Notes: generated by a model not told the origin, from the letters alone. A DNA stretch of 64,000 bases from Tenrec ecaudatus (GCF_050624435.1 NC_134545.1:84269563-84333562); one strand, 5' to 3'. Counted from the first letter of the stretch, positions 46,078-59,600 are shown. Numbers and translations are program-made.

Positions 46078-48383
46078 CTGCTCTACTGTGCGGTCTCTGC
46101 TCTTAAACTCTGCTCTACTGTGCAGTCTCTGCTCTTAAACTCTGCTCTACTATGCGGTCTCTGTTCTTAAACTCTGCTCTACTATGCGGTGTCTGTTCTT
46201 AACCTCTGCTCTACTGTGCCGTCTCTGTTCTTAAACTCTGCTCTACTGTGCGGTCTCCATTCTTAACCTCTGCTCTACTGTGTGGTGTCTGTTCTTAACC
46301 TCTGCTCTACTATGCCGTCTCTGTTCTTAAAACTCTGCTCTACTGTGCGGTCTCCGTTCTTAACCTCTGCTCTACTGTGTGGTGTCTGTTCTTAAGCTGT
46401 GCTCTACTGTGAGGTCTCCCTTCTCAAAATCTGCTCTACAGTGCAGTTTCCGTTTGCAAAGTCTGCTCTACTCTACGGTCTCTGTTCTTAAACTCTGCTC
46501 TGCAGTGGAGTTTCTGTTATTAAACGCTGCTCTACTGTGCGGTCTCTGCTGTTAATCTCAGCTCTACTGTGCGGTGTCTACTCTTAAACTCTGCTCTATT
46601 GTGCGGTGTGTGTTCTTAACCTCTGCTCTACTGTGTGGTCTAGCTCTTAAACTGCTGCTACTGTGTGATGTCTACTCTTAAACTCTGCTTCAATGTGCGG
46701 TGTCTATTCTTAAACTCTGCTCTAATGTGTGGTCTCTGCTCTTAAACAATGCTCTACTGTGAGGTGTCTCCTCTTAAACTCTGCTCTACTGTGCGGTCTC
46801 TGTTCTTAAGCTCTGCTCTATTGTGTGGTCTCTCCTCTTAAACTCTGCTCGACTGTGCGGTGCAGTTCTTAAGCTCTGCTCCAGTGTGTAGTCTCTGCTC
46901 TGAAACTCTGCTCTATTGAGCGGTGTTTGTTCTTAAACTGCTCTACTGTGCGGCGTCTGCTCTTAAACTCTGCTCTACTGTGCGGTCTCTGCTCTCAAAC
47001 TCTGCTCAATGCTGTGGTCTCTGTTCTTAAACTCTGCTCTACTGTGCGGTGACTCCTCTTAAAGTGATCTATTGTGCGGTCTCTATTCTTTTTTTTTTCT
47101 TAAAAAAAATTTTTTTTTTTTGTGCGGTCTCTATTCTTAAACCCTGCTCACCAGTGCGGTCTCTGCTCTTAAATTCTGCTCTATTGTGTGGTCTCTATTC
47201 TAAAACTGCTGTACTGTGTGGTGTCTGGTCTTAAACTCTGATCTATTGTGCGGTCTCTGCTCTGAAACTGCTCTACTGTGCGCTGTCTGCTCCTAAACTC
47301 TGCTCTTCTGTGCGGTCTCTGCTCTTAAACTCTGCTCTTCTGTGCAGTCTCTGCTCTACTGTGCGGTGTCTGTTCTTAAAATCGGCTTTACTGTGCGGTC
47401 TGCTTTTAAACTGTGCTCTACTGTTCGGTGTCTGTTCTTAAACTCTGCTCTACTGTGCGGTGTCAGCGCTTAAACTGCTCTACTGTGTGGTCTTTGTTCT
47501 TAAACTCTCCTCTACCTCTGGTGTCTGTTCCTAAACTGTGCTCTACTTTACGGTACCTGCTCTTAAACTCTGCTCTATTGAGTGGTGTCCGTTCTTAAAC
47601 TCTGCTCTACTCTATGGTCTCTGCTCTTAGAAACTGTGCTCTACTGTGCGGGTCTGTTCTTAAACTCTACTCCACTGAGAGGTGTCTTCTCTTAAACTCT
47701 GCTCTACTGTCCGGTGTCTGTTCCTAAACTGTGCTCTACTTTATGGTCTCTGCTCTATTGAGCGGTGACTGTTCTTAAACTCTACTGTGTGGTGTCTGTC
47801 CTTAAACTCTGCTCTACTGTGCGGTCTCTGCTCTACTGTGCGGTGTCTGCTCTTAACCTCTGTTCTACAGTGTGGTCTCTGCTCTTAAACTCAGCTCTAC
47901 TGTGTGGTCTCTGCTCTATTGTGCGGTGTCTGTTCTTAAACTTTGCTCAACGCTGTGGTCTCTGCTCTTAAACTCAGCTCTACTGTGTGGTCTCTGCTCT
48001 ATTGTGCGGTGTCTACTCTTAAACTTTGCTCTACTGTTCGGTGTCTGTTCTTAAACTCTGCTCTACTGTGAGGTGTCTGCTCTCAAATTCTGCTCAACGC
48101 TCTGGTGTCTGCTCTTAAACTCAGCTCTACTGTGTGGTCTCTGCTCTATTGTACAGTCTCTCCTCTTAACTCTGCTCTACTGTGCGGTCTCTGCTCTCAA
48201 ACTCTGCTCAACGCTCTGGTCTGCTTTTAAACTGAGCTCTACTGTGCGGTCTCTACTCTGTTGTGCGGTATCTGTTCTTAACCTCTGCTCTACTGTTTGG
48301 TCTCTGCTCTTAAACTGCTCTACTGTGCGGTGTCTGCTCTTATACTCTGCTCTACTGTGCCGTTTCTGTTCTTATACAATGCC
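46078..48383 (+). repeat. minisatellite, ~32-bp unit, ~70 copies
   Basis: Head-to-tail degenerate units of about 32 bp; one phase reads tctgctctactgtgcgg plus tctctgctcttaaac. About 2.3 kb, pyrimidine-rich on the + strand. Units vary by point changes and by loss of ~15 bp between the two internal TCTGCTCT motifs. Units abut with no spacers, so it is not CRISPR-like. Open frames in it are by-products. Confidence 0.95.
47088..47121 (+). repeat. T-run / A-run block inside minisatellite
   Basis: T-run, cttaaaaaaaa, T-run: a short A/T palindrome-like interruption of the array that could fold as a hairpin. Confidence 0.85.
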
Positions 48384-48504
48384 ATATTGGTTGCTTCACT
48401 GTCAACATCTCCAGCTTCTCCAATTTGTCTCTTGCTCCCATCCACACACTTGCCTGCATGGCTACTTATGTAACCGTGCGCCTGTTACTGACTTTTGTCA
48501 CCCC

Positions 48505-48705
48505 CTCTCTGCCACCGAGTCGATTCTGACTCCGAGTGACCATAGAGGACAGGGTGGCACGCCCGTGTTGTTTCATTTACAGGAGTAACTAACGAAACCA
48601 CAAACCTCCTTACAGGAGTAGAAAGTATCTTCTTTCCTCCGTGGAGGGCTGGTGGTTTCACATGATGGCCGTGCCTTAGCCCAATCGTGCCACCCGGAAA
48701 ACACC
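48505..48705 (-). repeat. AfroSINE
   Basis: ctgccaccgagtcgattctg, catagaggacagggtggcac, cttacaggagtagaaagtat, atcgtgccacccgg. Between the minisatellite and the DNMBP poly(A) site; 48706-48950 is unrecognised. Confidence 0.85.
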
Positions 48706-48954
48706 TCTTGGGATGCTAACTTTAATACTCCAGCTCTTCTGGGATGCTAGGGTCGTACTGCTTAAAAGGCCCTGTGGCACCTGAATGGGAGTACTTCAGG
48801 TGAAAGCTTGTGAGAAACTGAATTTGACTTGTGTCTTCCCTCTTCCTCACGCCCATGGTCCCAAACCCGGGGTCTTCAAGTCGCCGAGGCCCCCTTGAGA
48901 ATCCAAGGAAAGTGGTTAAACATGAAAGGAAATGAAGAAATCACACATGCAGCC

Positions 48955-50417
48955 ATTAGAAATGCTTTTAATTATAAAATAACTACTCAAATATAAACAT
49001 CTCTAAATATAAACACTATTCACAAGAGACTTGGATTGCCATCTGCCCACAGCCAGCAGAGACAATGGGGGGGAGGAGTCCCTGATTCACCAGATTTTAA
49101 AAGCCAATGTGCAGCGGGAGGCGTAGGGGCCATCCTACTGCTCTTCAATCCATGTCTTAAAAGACAGAATTCGGAGTCTCCTGTCCTAAGGTAGGGTTCA
49201 CTAAGAGGGGGTGCGCCTTAAGAATAAGAGATGTTGTCACATCGAATTTTCGGAGCCGATTCTCATTGAGGATTGGCAGAAATCTTCCTGAGACCGGCGA
49301 GAGATACAACCAGGCACTTTAGGCTGTTTGGCTTGAAACGACCATCTCTGATCGTCTTAAGGAAGTTAATGGTGAAATGCAAAATACTTATTTTCAAGTC
49401 TAAGAGCAGCTCCTTCTGGGATCCCAGACCTTCCTGCAAGTGAGGCACATGGGTTTTGGGTTCTGCAAAGATGGGTGTAACCCAACAGCAGCGGGCTGCC
49501 TGCGAAAGGCCTCCACCACTGCTGGTTTTGGCTCCCTGCAGAATTAATACTTTTGGTGGCGTGACTGGAACTCTAAACTTGTTCTCCCAGGAGAACGTAT
49601 CAGTTCACGAGTCAGCGGGGGAGAGAGGACCGGGGGCTACCCTCACAGACAGGCTGCGTGACGTCCCGACGGCCGGCAGAAAGAGAACCAGGCACACAGG
49701 GAAGGACGAGAGCCGTCCGGATGAAGGGTCGGAGGAACAGGCCCGCCATACTTGTGAGGAGCATGGCTGTGGCTAAGCTTGGTGTGCCCTCGGTGGGAGT
49801 GCAGTGAAATAAATAAGAGAAAGCGCAGAGGCACTTGTAATGTAGGGCCCTTGAAGAACTCAGGGCAGGCGTGTGGGTGAGCATGAATGCGTGCGGGGCA
49901 CCAGGGGTGCTCTGGAGGCTGGTATAGTCCCGACAAACTGCTTGCCGTATGCAGAGCACCCCGTACGAGGGCTCACAGGCTACCGCCGGGCACCTGGAGC
50001 CGGTCTTCTTCCCATCCGAGTCGGCTTCTGGTCAGTTGACCGTGGAGCACAGGGCCGCCCCAGACTCGGGGCAGCGCAGCAGCCAACGCCAACAATCCTC
50101 TACTGCAGTGGGAGAGCGCTCAGCAGACATGCGCTGCCGGACCTCTGCCTGGAAAGTTCTCATTTCCACAGGCGACCCCAAGTCTTCCCTCTCTTGTCAC
50201 GGTCACGAAGTCATTTACAAGCCCAAGGGCCACTCAAAATTCTGGTGGGCGTCAAGGGTTCACAGCCCAACAGAGGACCAGACTTACCCGTGCTCCACCA
50301 TGTTACGGCGGAGCAACGTGAGCAGGGCCTGCGGCCCAGGTGCCTTCTCGTCGGTGGAGGCGGAGCCCTCCAGCACAGAAAGAGAAGGCAGCGGGGGGCG
50401 TGGCAGGTGGAAACGGC
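48955..50417 (-). other. DNMBP: DNMBP 3'UTR
   Basis: The sequence after the DNMBP stop has no recognised repeat until 48.7 kb and ends in an AT-rich stretch with an ATTAAA hexamer. Its inferred length (~1.45 kb) is close to my recollection of the human 3'UTR. Open frames on the + strand here (for example 49456-50509) are chance. Confidence 0.7.
48967..48972 (-). terminator. DNMBP: DNMBP poly(A) signal (ATTAAA)
   Basis: Minus-strand ATTAAA, the commonest variant hexamer, in an AT-rich region about 1445 nt after the stop. I found no AATAAA on the minus strand between here and the stop. Cleavage would fall near 48945-48957. Confidence 0.55.
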
Positions 50418-50603
50418 TCAAGTGTACTCCGTTTTGCGGATATAATTGGAGGGAACATATCCCTTCTTCCCATTGGCTTCAGCTAACCACCACTCTGTAT
50501 TTCCTGTGACATCTTTAAACTCGAGGATCTTGAGTCTCTGATTGGCAGACACACTCAGCTCATTGGGGTTTCGGGCCGTGAAGGAGTAGACAGCAAAGTA
50601 GAC
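50418..50603 (-). CDS. DNMBP: DNMBP last exon: C-terminal SH3
   Basis: 186 nt including TGA (50418-50420). Reads [38 protein letters not shown] and ends RKTEYT. A complete compact SH3: ALYDY-like VYSF, Trp pair EWW, and the PSNYI ending. Acceptor ctcacacag, starting on a complete Val codon. Confidence 0.97.
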   Translation of the reverse strand, partial: VYFAVYSFTARNPNELSVSANQRLKILEFKDVTGNTEWWLAEANGKKGYVPSNYIRKTEYT

Positions 50604-53600
50604 CTGTGTGAGGGAGACAGGCACAGGTTAGAACTGGGGCATCCTGTGATGATGGGGGGGTCTCTATCTCCACTGCCCATCCTGGCAGCTCCTAGTCCTC
50701 TGGGGTGACTGAGCACTAGGAGTGTGGCTAGTGAGACTGAGGAATGTAAATGAACTTTGACTTTAATTGACTTAAATATTAAAAAGCCCCACATTTAGTG
50801 GCTGCCATTATTGGGCAGATTCGCAGAAACCCCAAAGTCCCCTTCCCACCCTGTCTGATGTGCCTCAAGGAAGGACCCTCCAGTGACAAGATGAGATGCA
50901 AGGAAACCCTTTCATGCCCAGACACAACGTGGGCCAACCTGTGACTACCAAGTCCACTGCCCCCGAGCAGCTGAGTGCTTAACAGCTATGCTATTGGGGC
51001 ATAGGGACCAAAAAGATCTCCAGGTGCCAAGAATCAAGACAGCATGCAAAGCCAGGTGGTGACTGGAGCTCAGGGGAGGAGCGTCGAGGGCCCTGGACGT
51101 CCAAAGACGGATACACAGCACGGCTGGGGTTTCAGGGCTTGACCAAGGCAGAACTGAGCACTCTGCCCAGGTCAGGATGTAGGGACAGGCCATCTCTCCC
51201 TCGGTGCACTTAGAAATACTGTCCACTTGGTAGGTCTGTTGGTCTGTCCTGGGCAGTGGGTTGTAACAATCACTCGAGAAGCCAAGCATGCTCATATGCT
51301 CAATCGGCAGCCCAGAAAGGATGCACTGAGAAATGACTGTGGAAGCCCCTCTTAGGAAACTGAGGCCTTGGCAGAGGCAGCAAACACCTCCGCCAACTGG
51401 GACCGTGACAGGGTCTCCCCATGGAGCGGATGGCTGCTGAAGACAAGCATCCCGACCATTCTTCGGCAGCACCGAGGGAGCTCGCGGCTGCAGTGTTAGC
51501 AAATGCAACACATAGGTGAACACAGTCCCGAGGAGCAGCAAGCCGAGAGCGGCAGGAGTATACGCGATTTTCAATATACGGGCGATATTTAAACTGAGGT
51601 TACGGAAAAAAACCCAAAAAACAGGCTACCGCAAAAAGAATACAAAAACAACAAAAAAAATTTTAAAAGGAAAAGAAACAGAAGCAAAGGTAAATTCTAG
51701 AAATAAAAAAAATACAGTGGTTGGAGCAAAAAACAAAAGCAACAACAAAAAACCACCAAGAACAAAAGACTACATACATAGATGGGCTCAAAAGCAAATT
51801 TTTTTCGGATCAAGAGCCTACGCACTGGTGTCGCAGAACCCAGTCCCCGATGACATCTTCCAGAAGCAGGCATCAGGACAAGGCAGTGAAGGCTCAGTCC
51901 GAAGCGCTCAGAAGGGTATGTGAGCTCCTCTCTGGGCAGTGAGACCCCCTGTGGGCGTCACAGATCCTCTGAGCGCATCTCCAGATCAACTCCAGCCTGG
52001 GCCAGCCTGACGCACCCACTCCCGGAAGAGCACCTGGCCCCCTGGGGGACATCGGGGGAGCACTTACCTGGTTGCCTTCGGCCTCACTGCTTTCCGGCTC
52101 TTCGTTTTTGTCTTCCACAGGCCGAGGGGGTCTTGAACACTCTTTTCCGGGGTCTTTACTTGGTCCATTTCGCCTTGGCACAGCATACACAGCCACTTCT
52201 GGGTGCCGGGCGTGTCGGTGGCTCCTCGGGGCAGTGGTGGCCTGGGACGCGTCTCTGGCTGCATCTGCAGTGTCCCACGGCCTGGGCTGGGAGGTGGAGT
52301 CTGTATCCGAAAGGCGCCTGGAAGGGCGGCTCTCTGAGTGACCTCCGCACAACGATGCGCGGAGAGCTCCCTGGTCAAGTTCCTTCGCTGAAGAGGCGTC
52401 TTGAGGTGGCTTCTGGCAAGGCCCTGAGGTGAAGGTCACGGCCATGCTGCTGGGGTTGACCGTCAGAGTGCTGTTGCTGTTCTGCCGTGGGACCCGGGGT
52501 GAGGAGCTACTGTGCTCTGACTCGGTGGAGGAGTGGCTGCCGACGGACACGTCTGAGTGGCTGCGGCGAGGGTTGTAGGGCTTCAGGAAGGAGCTGTACA
52601 CAAAGCCTTTGGTGACTGTGGGCAGGAACACAAGCGAGAAGAGCTTTGAGGAGGAGGAGGGGAGCAACTGCCAGGGGAGAAGAATCCCAAGTGAGACGAC
52701 TCGGGATGCAAATTGGGCAGAGACTCAATGCGGTGGTAGCCTGCCAGCTTCTTCTGGTCACAACCTCCTTGACAGGTGAGGGGGAGGGGGAGAATAAGAA
52801 CCACCACCTGCTGGAGCATGGGTATCCAAAGCATCATCACAAGGAACTCTAGATCACAGAGACCAAGGCTGAGGGGGAGGGTGTGTGCACGAAACCACGT
52901 GTGGTAAAGGCCCGGGTCTTAGGAAGATAGAGGCCCTCCTCACACATGGCTCTTCCTGCCTCTTTCCCACCCACAACATCTGAATCTCTGTCAGTTGGTT
53001 CAGGAATGCTAAAGAATAACAACAATTACAAACAAACAAACAAACAAACCCAAACTTCCTGCCCCGTAGGACAGGGTGGAACCTGCTCCTGTGAATCTCT
53101 GAGACGCCAACTCTTTACAGGAGTAGAAAGCCCTGTCGTTTCACCAAAGAGCAGCTGGTGGTTGGGAACTGCTGACCTTGCAGTTAGCAAGCCAACGTGT
53201 AACCCCTCTGCCAGCAGGGCTCCCATATTCTAGCACAGGAAGAGTTTTTCTTAGTGGGAAAGTGCACATCCCACACACACAACGGCATACTTTCATTTCA
53301 GCAAATGGCTCAGGAGGATGAGGGAGGGTCAAAACCTAAAAAGCCACGTCTGTTTTGTAATCCATGTGGGTCAGATTTGGGAAAGGCTATCAAGTTTGTA
53401 CACTATTAGATCGTTTCTAATTTCCCAGCACGGCTCGGGCTGCAGGTGCCCCGGACTGCTTGCCCTCGAGTGGATTCCAACTCCAAAGGGACTCTAGGGG
53501 AGTGAGTCGAACTGCCCCGCGGGTTCCTGTGCCTGATATCCCTCCCTCCGAGGAGTGCTGGTGAGTCTGATGTTGAGCAGCTCGATGCACAACCCAGTCT

Positions 53601-56600
53601 GCCACCAGGGCTCCTCATGCCCCCTAGTCAAACCCGCTAAGATTTTGGTAGCAAAAGTTATGACTATTTACACCAAAAGGGCTAAGAAAGACTCTGAAAA
53701 GCCTTCCATCTGGTCACGCATAGCCACCAAGTGAGTCCAGATCAGGCGGGGTTTTGGCAAAGGGAGATCTTTTTAAAAAAGGAAAGAAAACCCAAACAAA
53801 CCAAACAGGGTTGGCTTTATTTTAGAGTGTTACGGGTTTGGATTTGTGGGGAACGGATTACAGATCATGATGATTCTAGTCTTTATAAACCCCTTTCTCC
53901 TTGCACACACATATACAAAAGCGGTGAGTTGCATTTAAGGCAAATCCCTAAATAACTGCAGGAGAAAACAAGCTCACCGAACAGAAAGTTCACCAAGAGC
54001 CCCTTCTTGGAGGTTCTGATTTACACACAAGGAAGAGTACGTGCATCGGAAGGGGGCGGCTTGTTTGCAGCTGACTGAGGACAGGCTGAGAGGGCCTAGG
54101 GTGTCACCTGCCAGGACCGCAGTTGCCCGTGGCAATTGTGAACAGGGGCCGTAAGACCTCACACGGTGAGTAATGGAGCTGCCCATGGAACTCTAACAAA
54201 ACCCGAACCTGGGTTGTCTCCCTCCAGTGGCGGCAGTAGCGCACACTCCCGAGAGGGGCAGGGTTTTTAAAGTGAGTTTTCCCTTTTGCCAAGGACTCTC
54301 GTGTTCTTTGCTGACCTGTCCAGGAACCAGGGACAGCTCAAATCGCCCTTCCTCATGTTGAGTGACATCAATGGGATGCCTACAATTCTTACCTCCATTG
54401 TCAATCAGCCAGCGGTTCTGACTGCCCATGGGGTCCTTTTTCTTAATGACACCCACAAGGTCACCTTCCAACAGCGAGACATCCAAGTCTTGAGCAGCAT
54501 TGAAGTTCCGCTCTGCTTGGAAGAGTTTTTCAGGGGGGTACCTCGCCAGGAGGGAAGTGCGGCACCCCTCCGACTGCAGCATGTAAGTCGGCTAGAAGGT
54601 AACAGAAGAGGCACCATCAGCAAAGCCCCCAGCCGAGCCCTTCTGCCAGCCACGATAGTTAATCCCAGCTCGCGAGGCCAGTGACAACCAGCCAGGCCCT
54701 CCTGCCATGAGACACGGCTGAGATTGAGTTGGTCCACGTGGCCAGGTAAAAACCATCAGATCTTTGGTCACGTGTGGTTGCCTTCCTAGCTATTCAGAGC
54801 AGTCAGCGCTTTCCGGTGCTGACGACCTCCCCAGCGAGCATGCCTCTCACAAAGGATCGCCTTCATTCCTCTCTCGAAGAGGAGAAAACACAAGAAGAAG
54901 CGCCTGGTGCAGAGCCCCAATTCCTACTTCATGGATGTCAAATGCGCAGGCTGCTATAAAATCACCGTGGTCTTCAGCCATGCACAAACAGGAGGAAAAG
55001 CAAGGCTTTCAGAAGGATGCTCCTGCAGACGGAAGCAGCACTAAAAGACCCTGAATCAAGATGAGTGGGAAGCCATCCCATCAAACCCATTTTGAATAAA
55101 TAAAAAGGGCATTCAGCTACAGGTAGTGTGACATCCAGTATGCTGTGCCACAGGGTTACAAGCTAACTGCTACCTAAGGAATCAAAATACCTAAGTAACA
55201 TTACTAGGTCTACTCCTACCTAGCTAGAAATCCGAAACAAGTGAGATTTTCCCTATATCTGACTTCCCCATCTATGAAAATCAATTATTCATAAAAATTA
55301 ACCATTTTAAGGTACTATAAGTATCTGTGAGATTAAATAGGACAAAATTGTGTGCAAAGACAAATTAGCAGTCGTTTAGATTATGAGCATACCTAATGTC
55401 ATTTACCTGACTTATAAAAATATGAAGGCTCTGAACTCAACCAGACCGTATCTCTAGCTAAAAAGGCCTCCCTGCCACCCAGTCAATTCCGACTCAGAAT
55501 GTCTGGGACAGGGCAGAGCCGTTGCAGTGGGTTTCCCAGAGTGCAACTCTTCACCAGGGTCTTTCCCGTGGAGCCGCTGGCGGTTTCCCACTGCTGACCT
55601 CGTGGTTAGAAGCTCAGTGTGTAAGCACTGTACCCTCTCCAGGCGCCGCAGTATATCAGATAACGAGCAACCTTCCCGTGACAGAGTCAAGAGTAAGTAA
55701 ATGCCATCCATACTTTGTGAGGACCATTCACTGCAGCACAGTAAAATCCCAGCTTGCTCCACGTGTTACAAAATAGTTAAACTCCTCCTAACCGGTTCAT
55801 CTCTCCTGACGGAGGTGGGGCCACTGCTATTAATAACGACAACAAAGATGACGATGCTAAGAGTTTACTTTATGCATCACTTACTTTGTGTCTGGCAATT
55901 TCTAAGTGGTGGTGCTTTTGGGTGGGTAGGTGTTGGGACTGCAAGCAGCAAGGTTCGTGGTTTGAAACCCACCTACTGTTCTGGGGAGAAAAATGAGGCT
56001 ATGTACTCCCGTGAAGTTTTACAGCCTCGGAAACCCTACGTGGGGTCGGTCACTATGAGGTAGATTCGACTGGACGGCAGTAAGAACATGTAAGAACTCA
56101 TTTGCTGGGCTCTGCATCCAGAGTGGCTATCTATAGAGCTCACCCTTGGAGCCACGAGGCCAGCATCCTTCCCCAGGAGTCCCATACGCACCAGACCCAG
56201 GAGGGGCTTTCGAACAGACTGGCGGTCCATGGTTTTCCTCTCGAATGGCCTCTTGGTAGCTGGGAGGGCCTCCGGGAAGAAGGTGAACACCTGGAGATGC
56301 TGCAGCACTCTGGTGTACTCTTCATGGAAGATAGCAATCAGGTTCCCCTCTCTGTCGGCGATGTTGAGTAACTGGAGCCCGCGGGAAAGGAGAGAGGTGG
56401 TGACATGAAAGAGCTGGGAGTGGCCCAGGCCACAGGAAGCTAAAGTTCAGCAGCAGTTCACTCTGTGTGAGCCACCCGCACTAAGGCCCGATCGAGAGAC
56501 CAAGCGCCCCGTGGCACTGCCCACAGGGAAGCTGGCCAGCGCTTCTGAGAACGGCTCAAGCTGGAAAAGACAGACCGTGACAAGCCTCCTCAAGGGATTC

Positions 56601-59600
56601 AGAATTCTATGTCCGGACAGGGAGGCGGGACCGGTCCCAGAGTTAATCTCTCTAGTCCGTCCAGATCCCTGGGTGGTACGGACGTGTGGCACTCGGCTAT
56701 GAACGGAAAGTCTGGCACTCTACTTGCTGAGAACCCAGAGAATGCAGCTCTGCTCTGCTACCCATGGGTGGTCAGGGATTGGAACCCACTGGTTCAGTTA
56801 AAGTGTTCCCAGCACTGGGCCTTCCATAAGAGAGCCAGGAGCTTCCAAGGGAGGAGGAGGAAGAGGAGGAGGGGGAGGGGGGAGGAGGGAGGAGGAAGAA
56901 GAAGAAAGGTACTCACTGAAAGCAGGGGCTGCAGCTGCTCCAGCGCCTGGTGCACGAAGTCGCCGTGGGCCTCGGCGTAGCCGTGGACGCAGTTGGTGAA
57001 GAGGCCCTGGGCGTACTGGTGGAACTTGGGCAGCTCATCCAGCAGCTGGGCGTTCAGGGCCTCGTAGTTGTTGCGGGCAGACTGCAGCTCCTCCAGGGTC
57101 TTCTTGTCCTTCAACTTCTCTGCCCGCTCCGTACAGTTGTACAAGTCCAGGAGTTTGTCAAAGCGCTTCTGCACCAGCTTGTGGGGCCCCATGAACATGC
57201 TCAGTAACTGATTCAAGGGGGAGATGACAAGCCGCTCGGTCCTCTCTTTCTGGAGGGAAGAGAGACGCACGTGGTTCAGCTGGAGTCTACCGGAAATCCA
57301 TAATGGCCCTTCATCCAAACACCCTTGCGGTTGACTTTGGTAAAGGCCCTGCACCGTCCGTCTCCTTTGCCACCAGTGTAACCTCAGGCAGACCCAACAC
57401 TGAACAACAATCAACGAAACACAATCAATGAAACCTTTCTGTTTAACCATGAAGGCTTCAACACTTCGCATCACCCCTGGGTCTGTCCCACCACCGCTCC
57501 CGAGCGGACAACGAAAGCTGGCCGCCACCTGTCACCATCATGTGTGGGTCCCAGGCCAGATGGGACAGCCTGTCCCACGGCATTTAGGGCGCAGGCACCT
57601 CAGTAACCAATGGCTCAGTTGTTAGATAAATCTCGGGTAGGGCCTTTCATACACCTAGCCCTTCTCGAATTGTAACTCCTTGGTAAGATTAGTTCTCACC
57701 ATTTAAAGAAGTTTCTCTGTGATTCCTGCTAGAGGGCCAGCTACCCGGGCAGGGCATTGGAGAGTTACAAAGCACAAATACTTTGTCGGTGACTTTTAGT
57801 AAGATGCCACTGGTGGGACAAATGTAGGTTTCCCAAGTAGGCCGATCTTCTGCAGCCTCAGGCCACCTGGAGAGAGATCTTGAGGCAACTATCAAATCCC
57901 ACTCACTTCTCTTCCTCGGGATTAAGCAGTGTTAGTCTACCCTACTTAAGGAGGGCTGGAGGCACCATGGTTAAGTGATGTGGCCGCTAGTGGAAAGCCT
58001 GGCGGACCAAACTCCCCCTGGGAGAGAGACCAGTCAGAATCCGTGCATCGAGCCCAACAGCAGTCGTCCTGCAGCTGTCTGTGTCGGATTTCCCAAGCAA
58101 TTTGGCCGTTAGGACTTTCTTCATAAATCGTGTGTCATTTCCCAACACTCTGGCTAACTTTACTCCTGTCAGCCTCTAAGTACCCGAATTATTCCCGTTT
58201 AAGTCATTACATTATCAGATTTTTCTCTGTGGGACAGTCGTCAGTGGTGATGCCCTATTAAATGCCTTGTCGTTTGATTTGTGAAACGAAGTTATCACGA
58301 CTAACTATCTCATAAACACATCCTTCCTAGCATTTCAGTGAAGTGAAGGTCATGTGCCTAATGTAATATCTTTATAAAGACAGTTGATCCTTGAGCAAGA
58401 TGGGTTTGAATTACATGGGTCTTCTTACACGCAAATGGTTTTCAATAAATATGCTAGAAAATATTTTGGAGATTTGTGACTACTTGGGAAAAACTCGCCA
58501 ATGAGCGACATAGCCTGGACATATTTCTTTAAAAAAGGCAATAAACAGGCATGCCACCCAGTGAGGACGCCGGTGACACAATGCTAACCAAAAAGTCAGC
58601 AGTTTGAACCCACCGAACTGCTCTGCGGGAGAAATACGCTTCTTTCTGTAAGGATCACGGCTCTGGAAAACCCCAGAGGACAGTTCTATTTTATGCCACA
58701 GGGTCGCTGAGTCAGGACGGACGTGGCCATAATGAGACCCCCAGAAGGAAGCCCACACCCGGAGAGGGAGTGAAGGAGGTGTCACTTACGAAGCTTGTGA
58801 AGAGCTGGTCGCTGATGTAGCGGTGCACCTTCTCGAACTGCTCCAGCTCCCGGTTGCCCTTCTCCACACACAAGTCCCACATGCTCGCGGCGGCCACCAC
58901 CTTCACACACGCCGATTCCTGGGGCCAGGTGGCGACAAGCCCAAATGAGAGGAGACACAACTTTCTAGCCTCTGATGTTCACCGCCCAGCAGGCTGGGAC
59001 ACATGGTCCGCGTTGGGTGTACAGAGACTTTAAGGCTCTATTGAGTATCCCTACCCTTTTCTTCTCCCTAATGGTCAGTGTCCCCAGCTCCGGCTTGCTG
59101 GCCCAATCTCGTTTTCTCACTTGGCAGGGAATTTCATTTTATGAAGTCCCTGGATGGTGTGAACTGTCCACACACATGGCTGGTTACTGAAAGGCTGGTG
59201 GTTCAAGTCTACCCAGAGGTAGTTTGGAAGAAAGGCCTGGTGATCTACTTCCGTAAGAATCAGCCATTAAAAACCCCCTATCGAGTGCAATTCTACCTGA
59301 TACTCACGCCCAAGTGACTCTAACCAGAGCGCTGTCTTCACTCACCCGGATGTGCTGCAGGTAGAGAGACAGGTCTCGGATGAAAGACTTGATCAACCTT
59401 TCCTGTGTTCGGAAATTCTTCTCTGTTTCTTCAAACACTTCATCTTTGATCTGTTCGAAATGAACAAGCGGTGCCGGTGAGGCTGGACGCTCAAGGTTTC
59501 TTAAAAACATCTCCTGATCGAATTTCAAACCTTTGGCAGTATCCCCAAAAAGGAACTCTGGTGACACCGTGGGTTAAGCACGGAGCTGCAAACCACCGAG

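Noticed and set aside
46078..48383. Regular repeats resembling a CRISPR array
   Set aside because: Units abut without unique spacers, are degenerate, and the genome is mammalian.
47049..48588. Open frames encoding repeats like VLKLCSTVRS
   Set aside because: They are read-outs of the 32-bp minisatellite; the frame drifts by unit and no start, promoter or splice context exists.
49456..50509. Plus-strand frames up to 190 codons
   Set aside because: They run antisense through the DNMBP 3'UTR and last exon; GC content accounts for them.
50945..51574. 209-codon minus-strand frame in the last DNMBP intron
   Set aside because: No family resemblance, and the neighbouring exons join in frame without it.
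51516..51942. Lysine-rich open frame
   Set aside because: It lies in an A-rich intronic stretch antisense to DNMBP; composition alone explains it.
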